NCBI GenBank assembly: GCA_910575585.1
Contig: CAJTGF010000002.1
Coordinates: 147,794-211,793, forward strand
Direction: 5' to 3'
DNA length: 64,000 nucleotides
From: Clostridiaceae bacterium
GTDB lineage: Bacteria > Bacillota > Clostridia > Lachnospirales > Lachnospiraceae
Shown: piece by piece, positions 42,242 through 50,461 of the stretch
Layout: the number at the start of each line of letters is the position of its first letter
Numbering within the stretch: the stretch's first letter is position 1
Notes under the pieces: generated by a model
Seen by the model: only the letters and a program-made list of their open reading frames with translations
What the model was told of the DNA's origin: nothing
Database searches by the model: none
Translations under genes and position numbers: made by a program

Positions 42242-42736
42242 TCACACCGCCAGCCCGTTTCTGGCCTGCATGGCCTTCACTAAGCCTCCCGCCTCTATGA
42301 TCTCCACCAGATTATCCGGCAGAGACGTTAAGGGATACTGCTTTCCATTGGAAGAAACATGGCTGTTTACCACAACTTCAATGGTCTCTCCCTCCCTGAC
42401 ATGGTCCCAAAGCTCCGGCTGCTCCATCAACAGAAGCCCGTTGTTGATGGAATTGCGGAAAAAGATGCGGGCAAAGGATCTTGCTATGATACAGCGGATG
42501 CCCAGGGCCTTTAACACCTCCGGCGCCTGTTCTCTGGAAGAACCGCACCCGAAATTCTTTCCCGCCACAAGGATATCCCCCTTCTCGATCTTTCCCGCCA
42601 GTTCCGGCCTCAAAGGGCTGAAACCGTACTGCTTCATATCTTCAATGCTCTTTAACGCCAAATATTGTGTGGGGATGATAATATCCGTGTCAATGTCATC
42701 CCCCAAAACCCAGACTTTTCCGGTAAACTGTTCCAT
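42242..42736 (-). CDS. leuD: LeuD-like small subunit (pair 2)
   Basis: 164 residues. The aconitase swivel domain is clear: VWVLGDDIDTDIIIPTQYLA, ILVAGKNFGCGSSREQAPEV, IIARSFARIFFRNSINNGLL. It closes over the active site of its LeuC partner (next gene downstream). The YLALKSIED.K region differs from the pair 1 protein, in line with different specificity. Confidence 0.93.
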   Translation of the reverse strand: MEQFTGKVWVLGDDIDTDIIIPTQYLALKSIEDMKQYGFSPLRPELAGKIEKGDILVAGKNFGCGSSREQAPEVLKALGIRCIIARSFARIFFRNSINNGLLLMEQPELWDHVREGETIEVVVNSHVSSNGKQYPLTSLPDNLVEIIEAGGLVKAMQARNGLAV

Positions 42737-42760
42737 GATCGCCCTCTTTACCTATTCTAT

Positions 42761-44011
42761 TTAAAGCATATCCGCCGTGCAGATCTCGCCCTTTACCGCG
42801 GATGCTGCCACCGTAGCCGCAGACCCCAGATACACCTTGGAAGAGGGATGGCCTGCCCGTCCCTTAAAGTTCCTGGTGCCTGTGCTGATAAGCACCTCAT
42901 TTTCCCCGATGACGCCCTGGCAGCTGCCCCAGCACACGCTGCAGTTGGGATTCATCACAATGGCGCCGCTTTCCATAAAGGTGTCGATCAGCCCCTCCTC
43001 AAGGGCCTGAAGGTACACCTGCCGGCTGGCCGGCACCACCAGAAACCGCACGTGGTCCGATATGCGCCTTCCTTTAACAACGGCGGCGCCCACCCGCAGA
43101 TCATCGATCCGCCCGTTGTTGCAGGAACCCAAAAACGCCTCGTCAATCCTCACGCCGCACACCTGGACAGCAGGCACCACGTCATCCACAAAATCCGGCC
43201 TGGCCGCCACCGGCACGATCTTATCCAGATCAAAGGTGTATTCTTTCACATACCGGGCGTCCTCATCGCTCTTAAACACGGCCTTTGGCCTGCGCCCCCG
43301 ATCCGTAAGCCACTTAAGGGCGATCTCATCCGGCTCAAAGATGGCCGTCTTGGCTCCCGCCTCCACCGCCAGATTGCACAGGACCATCCGGTCCTCCACG
43401 CTTAAAGTCTTAGCCCCGTCCCCGCAAAATTCCATTACCTGGTAGCTTGCCCCTCCGGCGCCGATCTGTCCGATGATGGTCAGCATCAGATCCCTGGGGT
43501 AGACTCCCTGGGGCAGACTGCCTGTAAGGTTAAACTTTATGGTCTCCGGCACCAGGACCCAGGAAGAGCCTGTCACCATGCCATAGAGAAGGTCCGTGCA
43601 TCCCACCCCGGTTCCGAAAGCCCCCAGGGCTCCGTAGGTGCAGGTATGGCTGTCCGCCCCGAAGATCAGCTCCCCGGGACACACATACCGTTCCATCATC
43701 ACCTGATGGCACACGCCCTCCCCCTCCCAGAAATCAATGCCGTGCTCCTTGGCAAAATCCCTCATCTTCTTCTGGGCAGCCGCCGTCTTGGGGCTGTCCG
43801 AAGGCACGTTATGATCCACAATGAAGACCACCTTCTTCGGGTCCGCGACGCGGGGGGTATTCAATTTGCTGTGATACATATCAACGGTCAGATGGGTGGT
43901 CCCGTCATTGCTCATCATCCGGTCTAAGTTTACGGTGTGGATATCCCCCGCCTTCACCTGGTCCGCCCCTGCCGCCAGGGCAATGATCTTCTCCGCAATG
44001 GTCATTCCCAT
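42761..44011 (-). CDS. leuC: LeuC-like large subunit (pair 1)
   Basis: 416 residues from ATG 44011, about 7 bases behind GGAGGAGG; another ATG two codons earlier sits too close. Motifs: GELIFGADSHTCTYGALGAF, AFLGSCNNGRIDDLRVGAA, IVMNPNCSVCWGSCQGVIGE with cluster cysteines, and TRNFKGRAGHPSSKVYLGS. The enzyme is of the 3-isopropylmalate dehydratase/homoaconitase type. It follows leuD of pair 1 almost without gap (stop 44014). Leucine synthesis is possible, but no leuA or leuB lies in the window. Confidence 0.9.
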   Translation of the reverse strand: MGMTIAEKIIALAAGADQVKAGDIHTVNLDRMMSNDGTTHLTVDMYHSKLNTPRVADPKKVVFIVDHNVPSDSPKTAAAQKKMRDFAKEHGIDFWEGEGVCHQVMMERYVCPGELIFGADSHTCTYGALGAFGTGVGCTDLLYGMVTGSSWVLVPETIKFNLTGSLPQGVYPRDLMLTIIGQIGAGGASYQVMEFCGDGAKTLSVEDRMVLCNLAVEAGAKTAIFEPDEIALKWLTDRGRRPKAVFKSDEDARYVKEYTFDLDKIVPVAARPDFVDDVVPAVQVCGVRIDEAFLGSCNNGRIDDLRVGAAVVKGRRISDHVRFLVVPASRQVYLQALEEGLIDTFMESGAIVMNPNCSVCWGSCQGVIGENEVLISTGTRNFKGRAGHPSSKVYLGSAATVAASAVKGEICTADML

Positions 44012-44013
44012 AG

Positions 44014-44496
44014 TCATACCTCCTCCCTGTTTAACGACGCGATCAGTCCGCCCTGACTTAGGATCTTTTTCATGTAGGGCGGAAGCTTGGTGCAGGAAAA
44101 AGTCTCTCCCCCGGCCGTGGCGGTGCCGTCAGTAAGAGACAGATCCATCTCATCCCCTGTCTCCACCGCGTCCGGCAGCTGTCTGCATACGATCACCGGA
44201 AGTCCGATATTGATGGCGTTGCGGTAAAAAATGCGGGCAAATGACTTTGCCACCACCGCCTGGACGCCTAAGGCTTTCAACACCCCGGGAGCCTGCTCCC
44301 TGGACGAGCCGCAGCCAAAGTTCTCCCCTCCCACAACAAAATCCCCTGGCTTTACCTTAACCGGAAATTCCGGGTCCAGGGATTCAAAGGCGTGTACTTT
44401 CATCTCGTCAATGGTGGGCAGCAGCAGATACTGAGACGCAATAATCTGGTCCGTGTCCAGGTCATTGTGAAATTTAAAAATTTTGCCGACAGACAT
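44014..44496 (-). CDS. leuD: LeuD-like small subunit (pair 1), first gene of the operon
   Basis: 160 residues from ATG 44496 (GGAGGAGCAAC upstream). Motifs: FKFHNDLDTDQIIASQYLLL, FVVGGENFGCGSSREQAPGV, VVAKSFARIFYRNAINIGLP. It leads a four-gene operon leuD-leuC-leuD-leuC read away from the divergent LysR gene, with a sigma-A promoter overlapping a 46-bp repeat that probably binds the regulator. Confidence 0.92.
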   Translation of the reverse strand: MSVGKIFKFHNDLDTDQIIASQYLLLPTIDEMKVHAFESLDPEFPVKVKPGDFVVGGENFGCGSSREQAPGVLKALGVQAVVAKSFARIFYRNAINIGLPVIVCRQLPDAVETGDEMDLSLTDGTATAGGETFSCTKLPPYMKKILSQGGLIASLNREEV

Positions 44497-44536
44497 GTTG
44501 CTCCTCCGAATTTTCATAGTGATAGTTTATCAGCCT

Positions 44537-44566
44537 ATTATAGCATGGCCGCCGCCATAATGACAA
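44537..44566 (-). promoter_or_regulatory. Promoter of the leuDC-leuDC operon
   Basis: Minus strand: -35 TTGTCA (44561-44566), 18-base spacer, -10 TATAAT (44537-44542). The -35 lies inside the first 46-bp repeat. Confidence 0.75.
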
Positions 44567-44602
44567 TATAGAATACTCATAACTGTTATAACGGCCGGTT
44601 AT
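44557..44602 (+). promoter_or_regulatory. 46-bp operator repeat, copy 1
   Basis: Begins ATAATGACAATATA and ends ATAACGGCCGGTTAT. The end is a near-palindrome with a T-N11-A core, the usual LysR-type box. Differs from copy 2 at three positions. It sits at and just upstream of the leu operon -35, as expected for an activator site. Confidence 0.7.
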
Positions 44603-44617
44603 GCGTTACGGTTCACA

Positions 44618-44650
44618 CCATGGCTAATCACTCTGGCTGATTAGCCATGG
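44618..44650. other. Perfect 13-bp stem-loop between the two operator repeats
   Basis: CCATGGCTAATCA-CTCTGGC-TGATTAGCCATGG. No T run on either side, so it is not a classical terminator; it contains NcoI-like palindromes at its base. Confidence 0.65.
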
Positions 44651-44736
44651 ACCAGCACCGTTACGGGGACAAAGCATATGCCCCATCGCCGCAGGCGATT
44701 TTAAATGAGAATGTGTAATATTGAAACAAGTAATGA

Positions 44737-44765
44737 TTGTATTACTTCGCAGGTATTGGTATAAT
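44737..44765 (+). promoter_or_regulatory. Promoter of the lysR gene
   Basis: Minus-35 TTGTAT (44737-44742), 17-base spacer, minus-10 TATAAT (44760-44765). The expected start point falls inside operator copy 2, which suits autorepression. Confidence 0.65.
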
Positions 44766-44806
44766 GACAATATATAATACTCATAACTATTATAACGACC
44801 GGTTAT
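44761..44806 (+). promoter_or_regulatory. 46-bp operator repeat, copy 2
   Basis: Same orientation as copy 1, 43 of 46 bases identical, ends ATAACGACCGGTTAT. It covers the lysR start point and lies 204 bases from copy 1, enough for looping between the two. Confidence 0.7.
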
Positions 44807-44831
44807 AAAAAGACACCAAAAGGAGGACCCC

Positions 44832-45725
44832 ATGGAACAGAATCTGTCCCAGTATAAAATATTCTACGAAGTTGCCAAAACCGGCAACATCTCAAAGGCG
44901 GCAAAAGAGCTGTACATCAGCCAGCCAGCCATCAGCAAGGCCATCGGAAAACTGGAGGACAGCCTGGATACCACACTCTTTTCCAGAAATTCCAGAGGCG
45001 TCCAGCTGACGGAGGAAGGGCGCATCCTGTTTGACCACGCCTGCCGGGCCTTTGAGGAACTCCAAAACGGCGAGGCCCAACTAAGGCGGGCCAAACAGTT
45101 TCACATGGGCCATATCCGCATGGGCGTCAGCAATACGCTGTGCCGGTATATTATGATCTCTTATTTAAAAGGCTTTATTGAGCAGTATCCCCACGTAAAG
45201 ATCACCATTGACACCCAGTCCACCACCCACACCATGGCCATGCTGGAACAGCAGAAGATCGATCTGGGCCTGGTAGCGGACCCGGGCCCTCAGAAAAATC
45301 TGGTGTTCCTTCCCATTATGGAGATCCAGGACATCTTTGTAGCCTCCCCCGCCTATCTGGATAACTTAAGGCTTCGTGAGGGAGGGCAGGCGGATGTGTT
45401 CCAGGTAGGCAATATCATGCTCCTGGACCGGGCCAACATCACCAGAAGGTATCTTGACGACTACCTGTCCCTTCACCACATCACGCCCAACAATCTTTTG
45501 GAAGTCACCACCATGGACCTGCTTATTGAATTTGCCCGCATCGGTCTCGGCATCGGCAGCGTTATCCGGGAATTTGTGAAAGAAGACTTGGACAGCGGCA
45601 GACTGACGCAGATATCTCTTAAATCGCCTATCCCCAAAAGGACCATCGGATTCGCCTACTTTTCCAACCGCCTTTCCAGCACGCTGGATCTGTTTCTCAA
45701 GTTTTGCCGTCAGTTTCCCGGCTGA
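44832..45725 (+). CDS. LysR-family transcriptional regulator, likely of the leuDC operon
   Basis: 297 residues. N-terminal winged helix YKIFYEVAKTGNISKAAKEL, YISQPAISKAIGKLEDSLDT, LFSRNSRGVQLTEEGRILF. The effector domain follows (HIRMGVSNTLCRYIMISYLK, DLGLVADPGPQKNLVF). AGGAGG lies before the ATG. It is divergent from the four leu genes and shares with them two copies of a 46-bp sequence with LTTR boxes, so local control with a 2-hydroxyacid or branched-chain intermediate as inducer is likely. Confidence 0.93.
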   Translation: MEQNLSQYKIFYEVAKTGNISKAAKELYISQPAISKAIGKLEDSLDTTLFSRNSRGVQLTEEGRILFDHACRAFEELQNGEAQLRRAKQFHMGHIRMGVSNTLCRYIMISYLKGFIEQYPHVKITIDTQSTTHTMAMLEQQKIDLGLVADPGPQKNLVFLPIMEIQDIFVASPAYLDNLRLREGGQADVFQVGNIMLLDRANITRRYLDDYLSLHHITPNNLLEVTTMDLLIEFARIGLGIGSVIREFVKEDLDSGRLTQISLKSPIPKRTIGFAYFSNRLSSTLDLFLKFCRQFPG

Positions 45726-46223
45726 CGGCAGGCAATTTTTAACCCCTCTATCTGTCTCCTTTTTCGCCCGGCCTCTTTGATCACCGTACCGCTGTTGTCC
45801 GCCTGTGTATTCGCTGATCACATGCTTCCAGAAAAAATACGCCTGCCGGCTTCCCCAGGAGGGAGACACCTCCCAGTTCCCCGGATAATGTTCAAAACAT
45901 TCGTATGCTGCCTTCTTTCCGATCTTATTTCTCCTGAATTTGGGCAGTACCATAAATTCCGCAATGCTGTGGCCCAACTCCCATTTCTGCACATAGGTGT
46001 TTACCATGACAAATCCCAGAAGCCGGTCTGTCTTCTGCTCTTTTATAAAGAAGGCGTCCCGCTCTTTTTCTGTAAAATAAGATGCAAACCATGGGTATTC
46101 AAATAGACCGTCTTCGTTCATCTCGTTTTGATCGGTTTGGCTCTCTTCGTATAAGGAATACTGCAGGAGCCGGAACGTTACATCCTGCTTTTGTGTCTCT
46201 GCTTTTTCCAATCGGATGTCCAT
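45366..46223 (-). CDS. GNAT-type acetyltransferase with aberrant C-terminus running antisense to lysR
   Basis: 285 residues from ATG 46223 if taken at face value. Residues 1-155 are a GNAT domain: LEKAETQKQDVTFRLLQYSL, LGHSIAEFMVLPKFRRNKIG with the acetyl-CoA loop RRNKIGKKAAYECF, and NWEVSPSWGSRQAYFFWKHV. After YTGGQQRYGD at about 45,775 the usual short end is missing and the frame continues 130 residues, 360 bases of it antisense to the lysR 3' end. The tail is rich in Gly, Lys and Asp and has no family features. Most likely the native stop was lost by a rearrangement or frameshift. An AGGAGG lies 15 bases before the ATG, a long spacing. Confidence 0.6.
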   Translation of the reverse strand: MDIRLEKAETQKQDVTFRLLQYSLYEESQTDQNEMNEDGLFEYPWFASYFTEKERDAFFIKEQKTDRLLGFVMVNTYVQKWELGHSIAEFMVLPKFRRNKIGKKAAYECFEHYPGNWEVSPSWGSRQAYFFWKHVISEYTGGQQRYGDQRGRAKKETDRGVKNCLPSAGKLTAKLEKQIQRAGKAVGKVGESDGPFGDRRFKRYLRQSAAVQVFFHKFPDNAADAETDAGKFNKQVHGGDFQKIVGRDVVKGQVVVKIPSGDVGPVQEHDIAYLEHIRLPSLTKP

Positions 46224-46301
46224 GATGTTGGTTGTTTGCCTCCTTGGTTTGTTTGAAAAATGGTTTCTGTTCATGTTTTCTCCTATAGTCGTTCATCTTC
46301 A

Positions 46302-46379
46302 TATTGCTGTATTGTTGAGTGAGCAATGGGCGGGGATTGTCGTGAGGCCAGTCAGAGGAGAGCTGTCCCGCCCGGGTTC
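46302..46379 (+). repeat. Element A copy 1, truncated to its left arm
   Basis: Runs from TATTGCTGTATTGTTGAGTG through GGGCGGGGATTGTCGTGAGG and CAGAGGAGAGCTGTCCCG to CCGGGTTC, then departs from the other copies. It lies directly upstream of the GNAT gene. Confidence 0.8.
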
Positions 46380-46480
46380 TCCCGGATCCACCACAGCATC
46401 GCCTTCCTATAAATATTTCACTTTACTTTTTCCACTACTCTGAACTCGCGCCGCAAACTGACGACATACCCATCATACCA

Positions 46481-46513
46481 AAAAACGCACCCTTAACAGA
46501 GTGCGTCTTTTCT
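46481..46513 (-). terminator. Terminator behind the Bax-inhibitor gene
   Basis: On the minus strand GACGCAC-N10-GTGCGT is followed by TTTTTTGG, 11 bases after the stop at 46524. Confidence 0.85.
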
Positions 46514-46523
46514 ATACTCCCAC

Positions 46524-47243
46524 CTAATTATTCCTCTTCCCAATAGCCCTAAGCAGATACAAAAACAGATTGATAAAATCCAAATACAGCTGTAGCGCCG
46601 CAAAAATGGAAGCTTTCTGCGCCATCTGCCCGTCATAGCAATACGCCTGATGGTAAGCCTTGATCTTCTGGGTATCATAAGCCGTAAACAGAAGGAACAC
46701 AAAGATCCCCACGCCGCAGGCGATCATCTCAAACCTCTGCAGATTAATGAACATGGACAAAACCCAGAATACCAAAAGGAACACCAGCCCGCCCATCAAA
46801 AAATTCCGCAGGCTGCTAAGATCCACATGGGCAAAATACCCGATAGCCGCCATAATGCCGAAAAACAGGGACGTAGCCCCAAAGATAAACACCAAACTGG
46901 ACATGGCATACATCAAAAAATACGCGGAAAACACCACGCCGTTAAGCACGGAATACACCATAAACAGCGCTCTGGCCGCCCCCACTGAAATCTTAGTGAT
47001 CCGGGCTGACAAAAACAGTACCACGCCCAGTTCCACGATTCCCAGCACCAGGACCATCTGCGGGATAGCGAACACATATAAAACCGCTCCGGTCACATAA
47101 CCGGTCACAGCCACCAAAAACGTGACCATAAGCCCCAGAAACATCCACCCAAAGGTCTTGGCCGTATACCGGTCCAGCGGCTCATACTCCCGGGCTGTCT
47201 CGTAAGCCCCTCCATAATATTGATTCATATTTTGATAATCCAT
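46524..47243 (-). CDS. Bax inhibitor-1/YccA (TMBIM) family membrane protein
   Basis: 239 residues from ATG 47243 (AAAGGAG upstream). Seven hydrophobic segments, beginning TFGWMFLGLMVTFLVAVTGY, with the family pattern in the last part: FLLFTAYDTQKIKAYHQAYC, and DFINLFLYLLRAIGKRNN, where FTAYD is the conserved proton/calcium-sensing region. Bacterial members such as YetJ form a pH-dependent calcium leak. Monocistronic with its own terminator. Confidence 0.92.
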   Translation of the reverse strand: MDYQNMNQYYGGAYETAREYEPLDRYTAKTFGWMFLGLMVTFLVAVTGYVTGAVLYVFAIPQMVLVLGIVELGVVLFLSARITKISVGAARALFMVYSVLNGVVFSAYFLMYAMSSLVFIFGATSLFFGIMAAIGYFAHVDLSSLRNFLMGGLVFLLVFWVLSMFINLQRFEMIACGVGIFVFLLFTAYDTQKIKAYHQAYCYDGQMAQKASIFAALQLYLDFINLFLYLLRAIGKRNN

Positions 47244-47479
47244 AAACACTCCTTTCCGGGAATTTCCCCTGCTCTGACAACACGATTTCCTCTCGCCAAT
47301 CCCTATTATCCTCTATCGATATCAAAACGGCATTGGCATCCCCCGTCAATCTTCACCTCCTGCATCCATAAAAACATTGATAAATTATCCAAATTATATC
47401 ACAACACCACTGCAAAGTCTATTATTTTCTGTTAGCATCCATTCCGTTTGCCCCTTCCATTACCTCCCATCCCCCAAAA

Positions 47480-47522
47480 TGTACTCTCAAAGCTTCTTTG
47501 TGCCTGATTTTGTGAGATGATT
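47480..47522 (+). repeat. Element B copy 3, half copy
   Basis: TGTACTCTCAAAGCTTCTTT then GTGCCTGATTTTGTGAGATG: matches the left arm of copy 1 for 43 bases, then stops. It lies just beyond the malQ stop. Confidence 0.75.
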
Positions 47523-47539
47523 AATCCCTATACCAAAGA

Positions 47540-49132
47540 TCACTCAGCCGCTTCTGCCGCTTTCCCATCCGTTTTGGCATCTGCGCCCTTCTCATCCTCA
47601 GCCGTCAAATCCCCGGTCTTATCATCCTTCCACTGCCACCCCAGACGCCCGTACCGCCTGGCCGTCTCATAGATCTCATCCTGCAGCTCTTTCGTCAATT
47701 CCTCCCCGGTGATCCGCCACTTCCAGTTCGTACCCACCGTAGACGGCTTGTTCATCCGGCTTGCGTTGTCATACCCCAAATAATCCTGCATCGGGATCAC
47801 GCACAGCTTTGACCGGCTCCTCATGATCAGGCTGATCAGCGCCTTATGCAGATGCTTCTTGGGAGTGTACTGGTCGCAGAGATACTCCCTGGCCATGTTC
47901 ATCTCCTCCTTGCTGATGCTGCCAAACCATCCAACCAAAGTCTCATTGTCATGAGTCCCTGTGTAGGCCACGGAATTTTCCACATAATTGTGAGGCAGAT
48001 AATCACTGGCGCTGCCCGTATCCCTGGAATCAAAGGCAAACTCCAGCACCTTCATGCCCGGAAAACCGCTGTCTTCCACCAGCTTGCGCACGGAATCGGT
48101 CACATACCCCAGATCCTCCGCGATCACCTCTCTATCTCCCAGCACTTCCTTCATGCGGTTAAACAAACCGATCCCCGGCCCTTTCTCCCATTTCCCCACA
48201 ATAGCCGTCTCGGCCCCGTAGGGAATGGAATAATACTCGTCAAACCCGCGGAAATGGTCGATCCGCACCACGTCGTACAGCCGAAAGCTGTGATCCAGCC
48301 GCTCCATCCACCACTGATATCCCGTATCCCGGTGGTGATCCCAGCGGTAGAGAGGGTTGCCCCACAGCTGGCCCGTAGCGGAAAATCCGTCCGGCGGACA
48401 CCCGGCAACGGCCACAGGCACATTATCCTTATCCAGCTGGAACAATTCCGGATGCGCCCAGGCGTCCGCGCTGTCCATGGCCACGTAAATGGGAATATCC
48501 CCGATGATCTTCACGCCTTTTTCATTGGCATAAGCCTTAAGCTTCAGCCACTGCTTGTAGAACTGAAACTGGAGATACTGGTGAAACTCAATCTCAAAAT
48601 ACTGCTCTTTCCTGTAATAATCCAGGGCGTTGCCCCACCGAAGCCGGATATCCTCCGCCCACTGGGTCCACGGCTTGCCCCCAAACCGCTCCTTCACCGC
48701 CATAAACAGAGCATAATCCTTCAGCCACCAGCTGTTTTTCTCCACAAACCCAAGGTACTCCTGATTTTCGCTGACATTGCTGCGCTCATACGCTTTCCGA
48801 AGCAAAGGATACCGGCTCTTGTACATCTTTTCATAATCAATATCCTTGGGATCCTTGCCAAAATCCGCCTTCTTGCACTCCTTCTCCGTCAACACCCCCT
48901 CTTCCACCAGCGCCTCCAGGCTGATAAAATAAGGGTTGCCCGCATAGGTGGAAAACGACTGATAAGGCGAATCCCCGAAGCTGGTGGGGACCAGGGGAAG
49001 AATCTGCCAATAACACTGGCCCGCCTCCTTTAACCAGTCCACAAAATCATAGGCGCTCTGCGAAAAACAGCCGATGCCGTACTTTGACGGCAGACTGGTG
49101 ATCGGCAATAAAATTCCTGCTGCTCTGTTCAT
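47540..49132 (-). CDS. malQ: 4-alpha-glucanotransferase (GH77)
   Basis: 530 residues. GH77 motifs: NRAAGILLPITSLPSKYGIG, KIIGDIPIYVAMDSADAWAH, the nucleophile region DVVRIDHFRGFDEYYSIPYG, acid/base EVIAEDLGYVTDSVRKLVED and SVAYTGTHDNETLVGWFG. It transfers alpha-1,4-glucan chains in maltodextrin and glycogen use. The last ~30 residues are an extra charged tail (KTGDLTAEDEKGADAKTDGK). It lies 6 bases after the EEP-family gene and is probably controlled by the divergent LacI regulator. Confidence 0.96.
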   Translation of the reverse strand: MNRAAGILLPITSLPSKYGIGCFSQSAYDFVDWLKEAGQCYWQILPLVPTSFGDSPYQSFSTYAGNPYFISLEALVEEGVLTEKECKKADFGKDPKDIDYEKMYKSRYPLLRKAYERSNVSENQEYLGFVEKNSWWLKDYALFMAVKERFGGKPWTQWAEDIRLRWGNALDYYRKEQYFEIEFHQYLQFQFYKQWLKLKAYANEKGVKIIGDIPIYVAMDSADAWAHPELFQLDKDNVPVAVAGCPPDGFSATGQLWGNPLYRWDHHRDTGYQWWMERLDHSFRLYDVVRIDHFRGFDEYYSIPYGAETAIVGKWEKGPGIGLFNRMKEVLGDREVIAEDLGYVTDSVRKLVEDSGFPGMKVLEFAFDSRDTGSASDYLPHNYVENSVAYTGTHDNETLVGWFGSISKEEMNMAREYLCDQYTPKKHLHKALISLIMRSRSKLCVIPMQDYLGYDNASRMNKPSTVGTNWKWRITGEELTKELQDEIYETARRYGRLGWQWKDDKTGDLTAEDEKGADAKTDGKAAEAAE

Positions 49133-49138
49133 GAAACA

Positions 49139-50011
49139 TTACCTCTCCTTCTGTGTAATCATTACCCCATAGTGGTCAGAAACCACTTCATAATTAATAC
49201 CATTACATATTACTTCCGATTTGTCAATATCCATTTCCCGATTGCACCAGATATAATCAATCCTCATGCCCAGTCTGCCGGGGCAGATCACGCCGGTTTT
49301 CTCAGCCCCCGGCAGCCGCTGTCTCCATCCGTCAATAACCCTGCCCACAGTAATGCCGCCGTCCCTCACTCCGGCCAGATCATAGGTATCCCACCACCCG
49401 GAAGCCCTGACATAATCCCAGCCCTCCCCCGGTATCCCGGCAGGACTGTTAAAATCTCCCATGACCCACACCGTTTCTTTGGGTGTCATATGAGCGCGCA
49501 TCTCTTCCACGGCCCTGTCCCAATGCCTGGCAAATGGTTCTTCCTCATCATCCCACCAGCCCATGTGGACCGAATAAAACCACATATTGGCAGCCTTTAT
49601 CCCCACCATTTTCCGGGTCTTCCAGTTGTAATGATCATGGCTTTGACTGATAAAAAACTGGCGGTTACGCTCCACAGGCCAGCGGGAAAATACCGCCAAT
49701 CCCTCCTCATAGATCTCATACCCCACCTTGGCCGGCGCCCAGGTCCACCAATACCTGCATCCGCTTTCCCGCAACAGCCTGGCAAGCCCAAGGGCGTAAT
49801 TATCCTCTTTTAAAGGTATGCGCGCCCCCTCACAGGGCAGATAGCCCAGTTCCCGCCCAACCGTTGCAACCGACCGGGTAATGGTCTGGTTTACCTCCTG
49901 GAGAGCGATCACGTCCGGCTGCTCCTTTATGATGACCTGGGCAAGCAGTTCCAGTTTTCTCTCATACTCCGGCTCCTCCAGGCTGTGCGTGTTCAGTGTG
50001 ATCAATTTCAT
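49139..50011 (-). CDS. Endonuclease/exonuclease/phosphatase (EEP) family hydrolase
   Basis: 290 residues with EEP motifs: TLNTHSLEEPEYERKLELLA, PDVIALQEVNQTITR (metal-binding Glu), VWVMGDFNSPAGIPGEG (Asp-x-Asn) and EVVSDHYGVMITQKE (SDH). These enzymes cleave phosphodiester bonds in DNA, RNA, phospholipids or phosphorylated sugars; the substrate here is open. It starts the transcript that includes malQ, which hints at carbohydrate or phosphoester use but does not prove it. Confidence 0.9.
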   Translation of the reverse strand: MKLITLNTHSLEEPEYERKLELLAQVIIKEQPDVIALQEVNQTITRSVATVGRELGYLPCEGARIPLKEDNYALGLARLLRESGCRYWWTWAPAKVGYEIYEEGLAVFSRWPVERNRQFFISQSHDHYNWKTRKMVGIKAANMWFYSVHMGWWDDEEEPFARHWDRAVEEMRAHMTPKETVWVMGDFNSPAGIPGEGWDYVRASGWWDTYDLAGVRDGGITVGRVIDGWRQRLPGAEKTGVICPGRLGMRIDYIWCNREMDIDKSEVICNGINYEVVSDHYGVMITQKER

Positions 50012-50058
50012 GATTCGATCCCCATCCCAATGCCATTCTTATTGCATCTTAAAGGTTA

Positions 50059-50096
50059 TGCAAGCTTGTGCAAACTTGTGCAATTCTCTTGCATAC
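50059..50096. promoter_or_regulatory. Phased TGCAA repeats, likely LacI-family operator
   Basis: TGCAAGCTTG, TGCAAACTTG and TGCAATTCTC follow one another at ten-base steps, then TTGCAT. They lie at and after the expected start point of the EEP-malQ transcript. A further candidate, TGCACACGTGTTGCA, is at about 50,265 nearer to lacI. Confidence 0.5.
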
Positions 50097-50125
50097 ACTA
50101 TATAATAATTGCATTGGTTTTGCAA
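50097..50125 (-). promoter_or_regulatory. Promoter of the EEP-malQ transcript
   Basis: Minus strand: -35 TTGCAA (50120-50125), 17-base spacer, -10 TATAGT (50097-50102). The gap 50,126-50,461 between the divergent promoters has no gene. Confidence 0.65.
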
Positions 50126-50461
50126 CCATTTTCCTTCCGCTTGCGTATTTTCTCTATAATACACAATACGCCTCCTATATTTTGGTTATTTTCACGCCTT
50201 CTTTTCTGTATATCCATTACCTTTCCCTGTTTTTCAAAAATCCTCCAACCGGTTCAACGTTTTTTATGCACACGTGTTGCACAAATTGCATTACCATTAC
50301 ATTGCCCACTGCAGAGCCACTATGGAGATAAATCATTCATAACCATTTCCGCATACGCGTCTACGTACCCATCATTTTGCCTCTCCACATACCTATCATT
50401 CCCCACCCCAATCCCAAGTCTTATTTTTTATTAAAGTTTGTCCCTTTAGACAGACACGCCA

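Noticed and set aside
47846..49033. 395-codon plus-strand frame opposite malQ
   Set aside because: malQ has complete GH77 motifs on the other strand; the frame is a high-GC shadow.
50012..50461. Possible small genes or a riboswitch in the malQ-lacI gap
   Set aside because: Frames are short and without ribosome sites; the repeats fit operators better than an aptamer fold.
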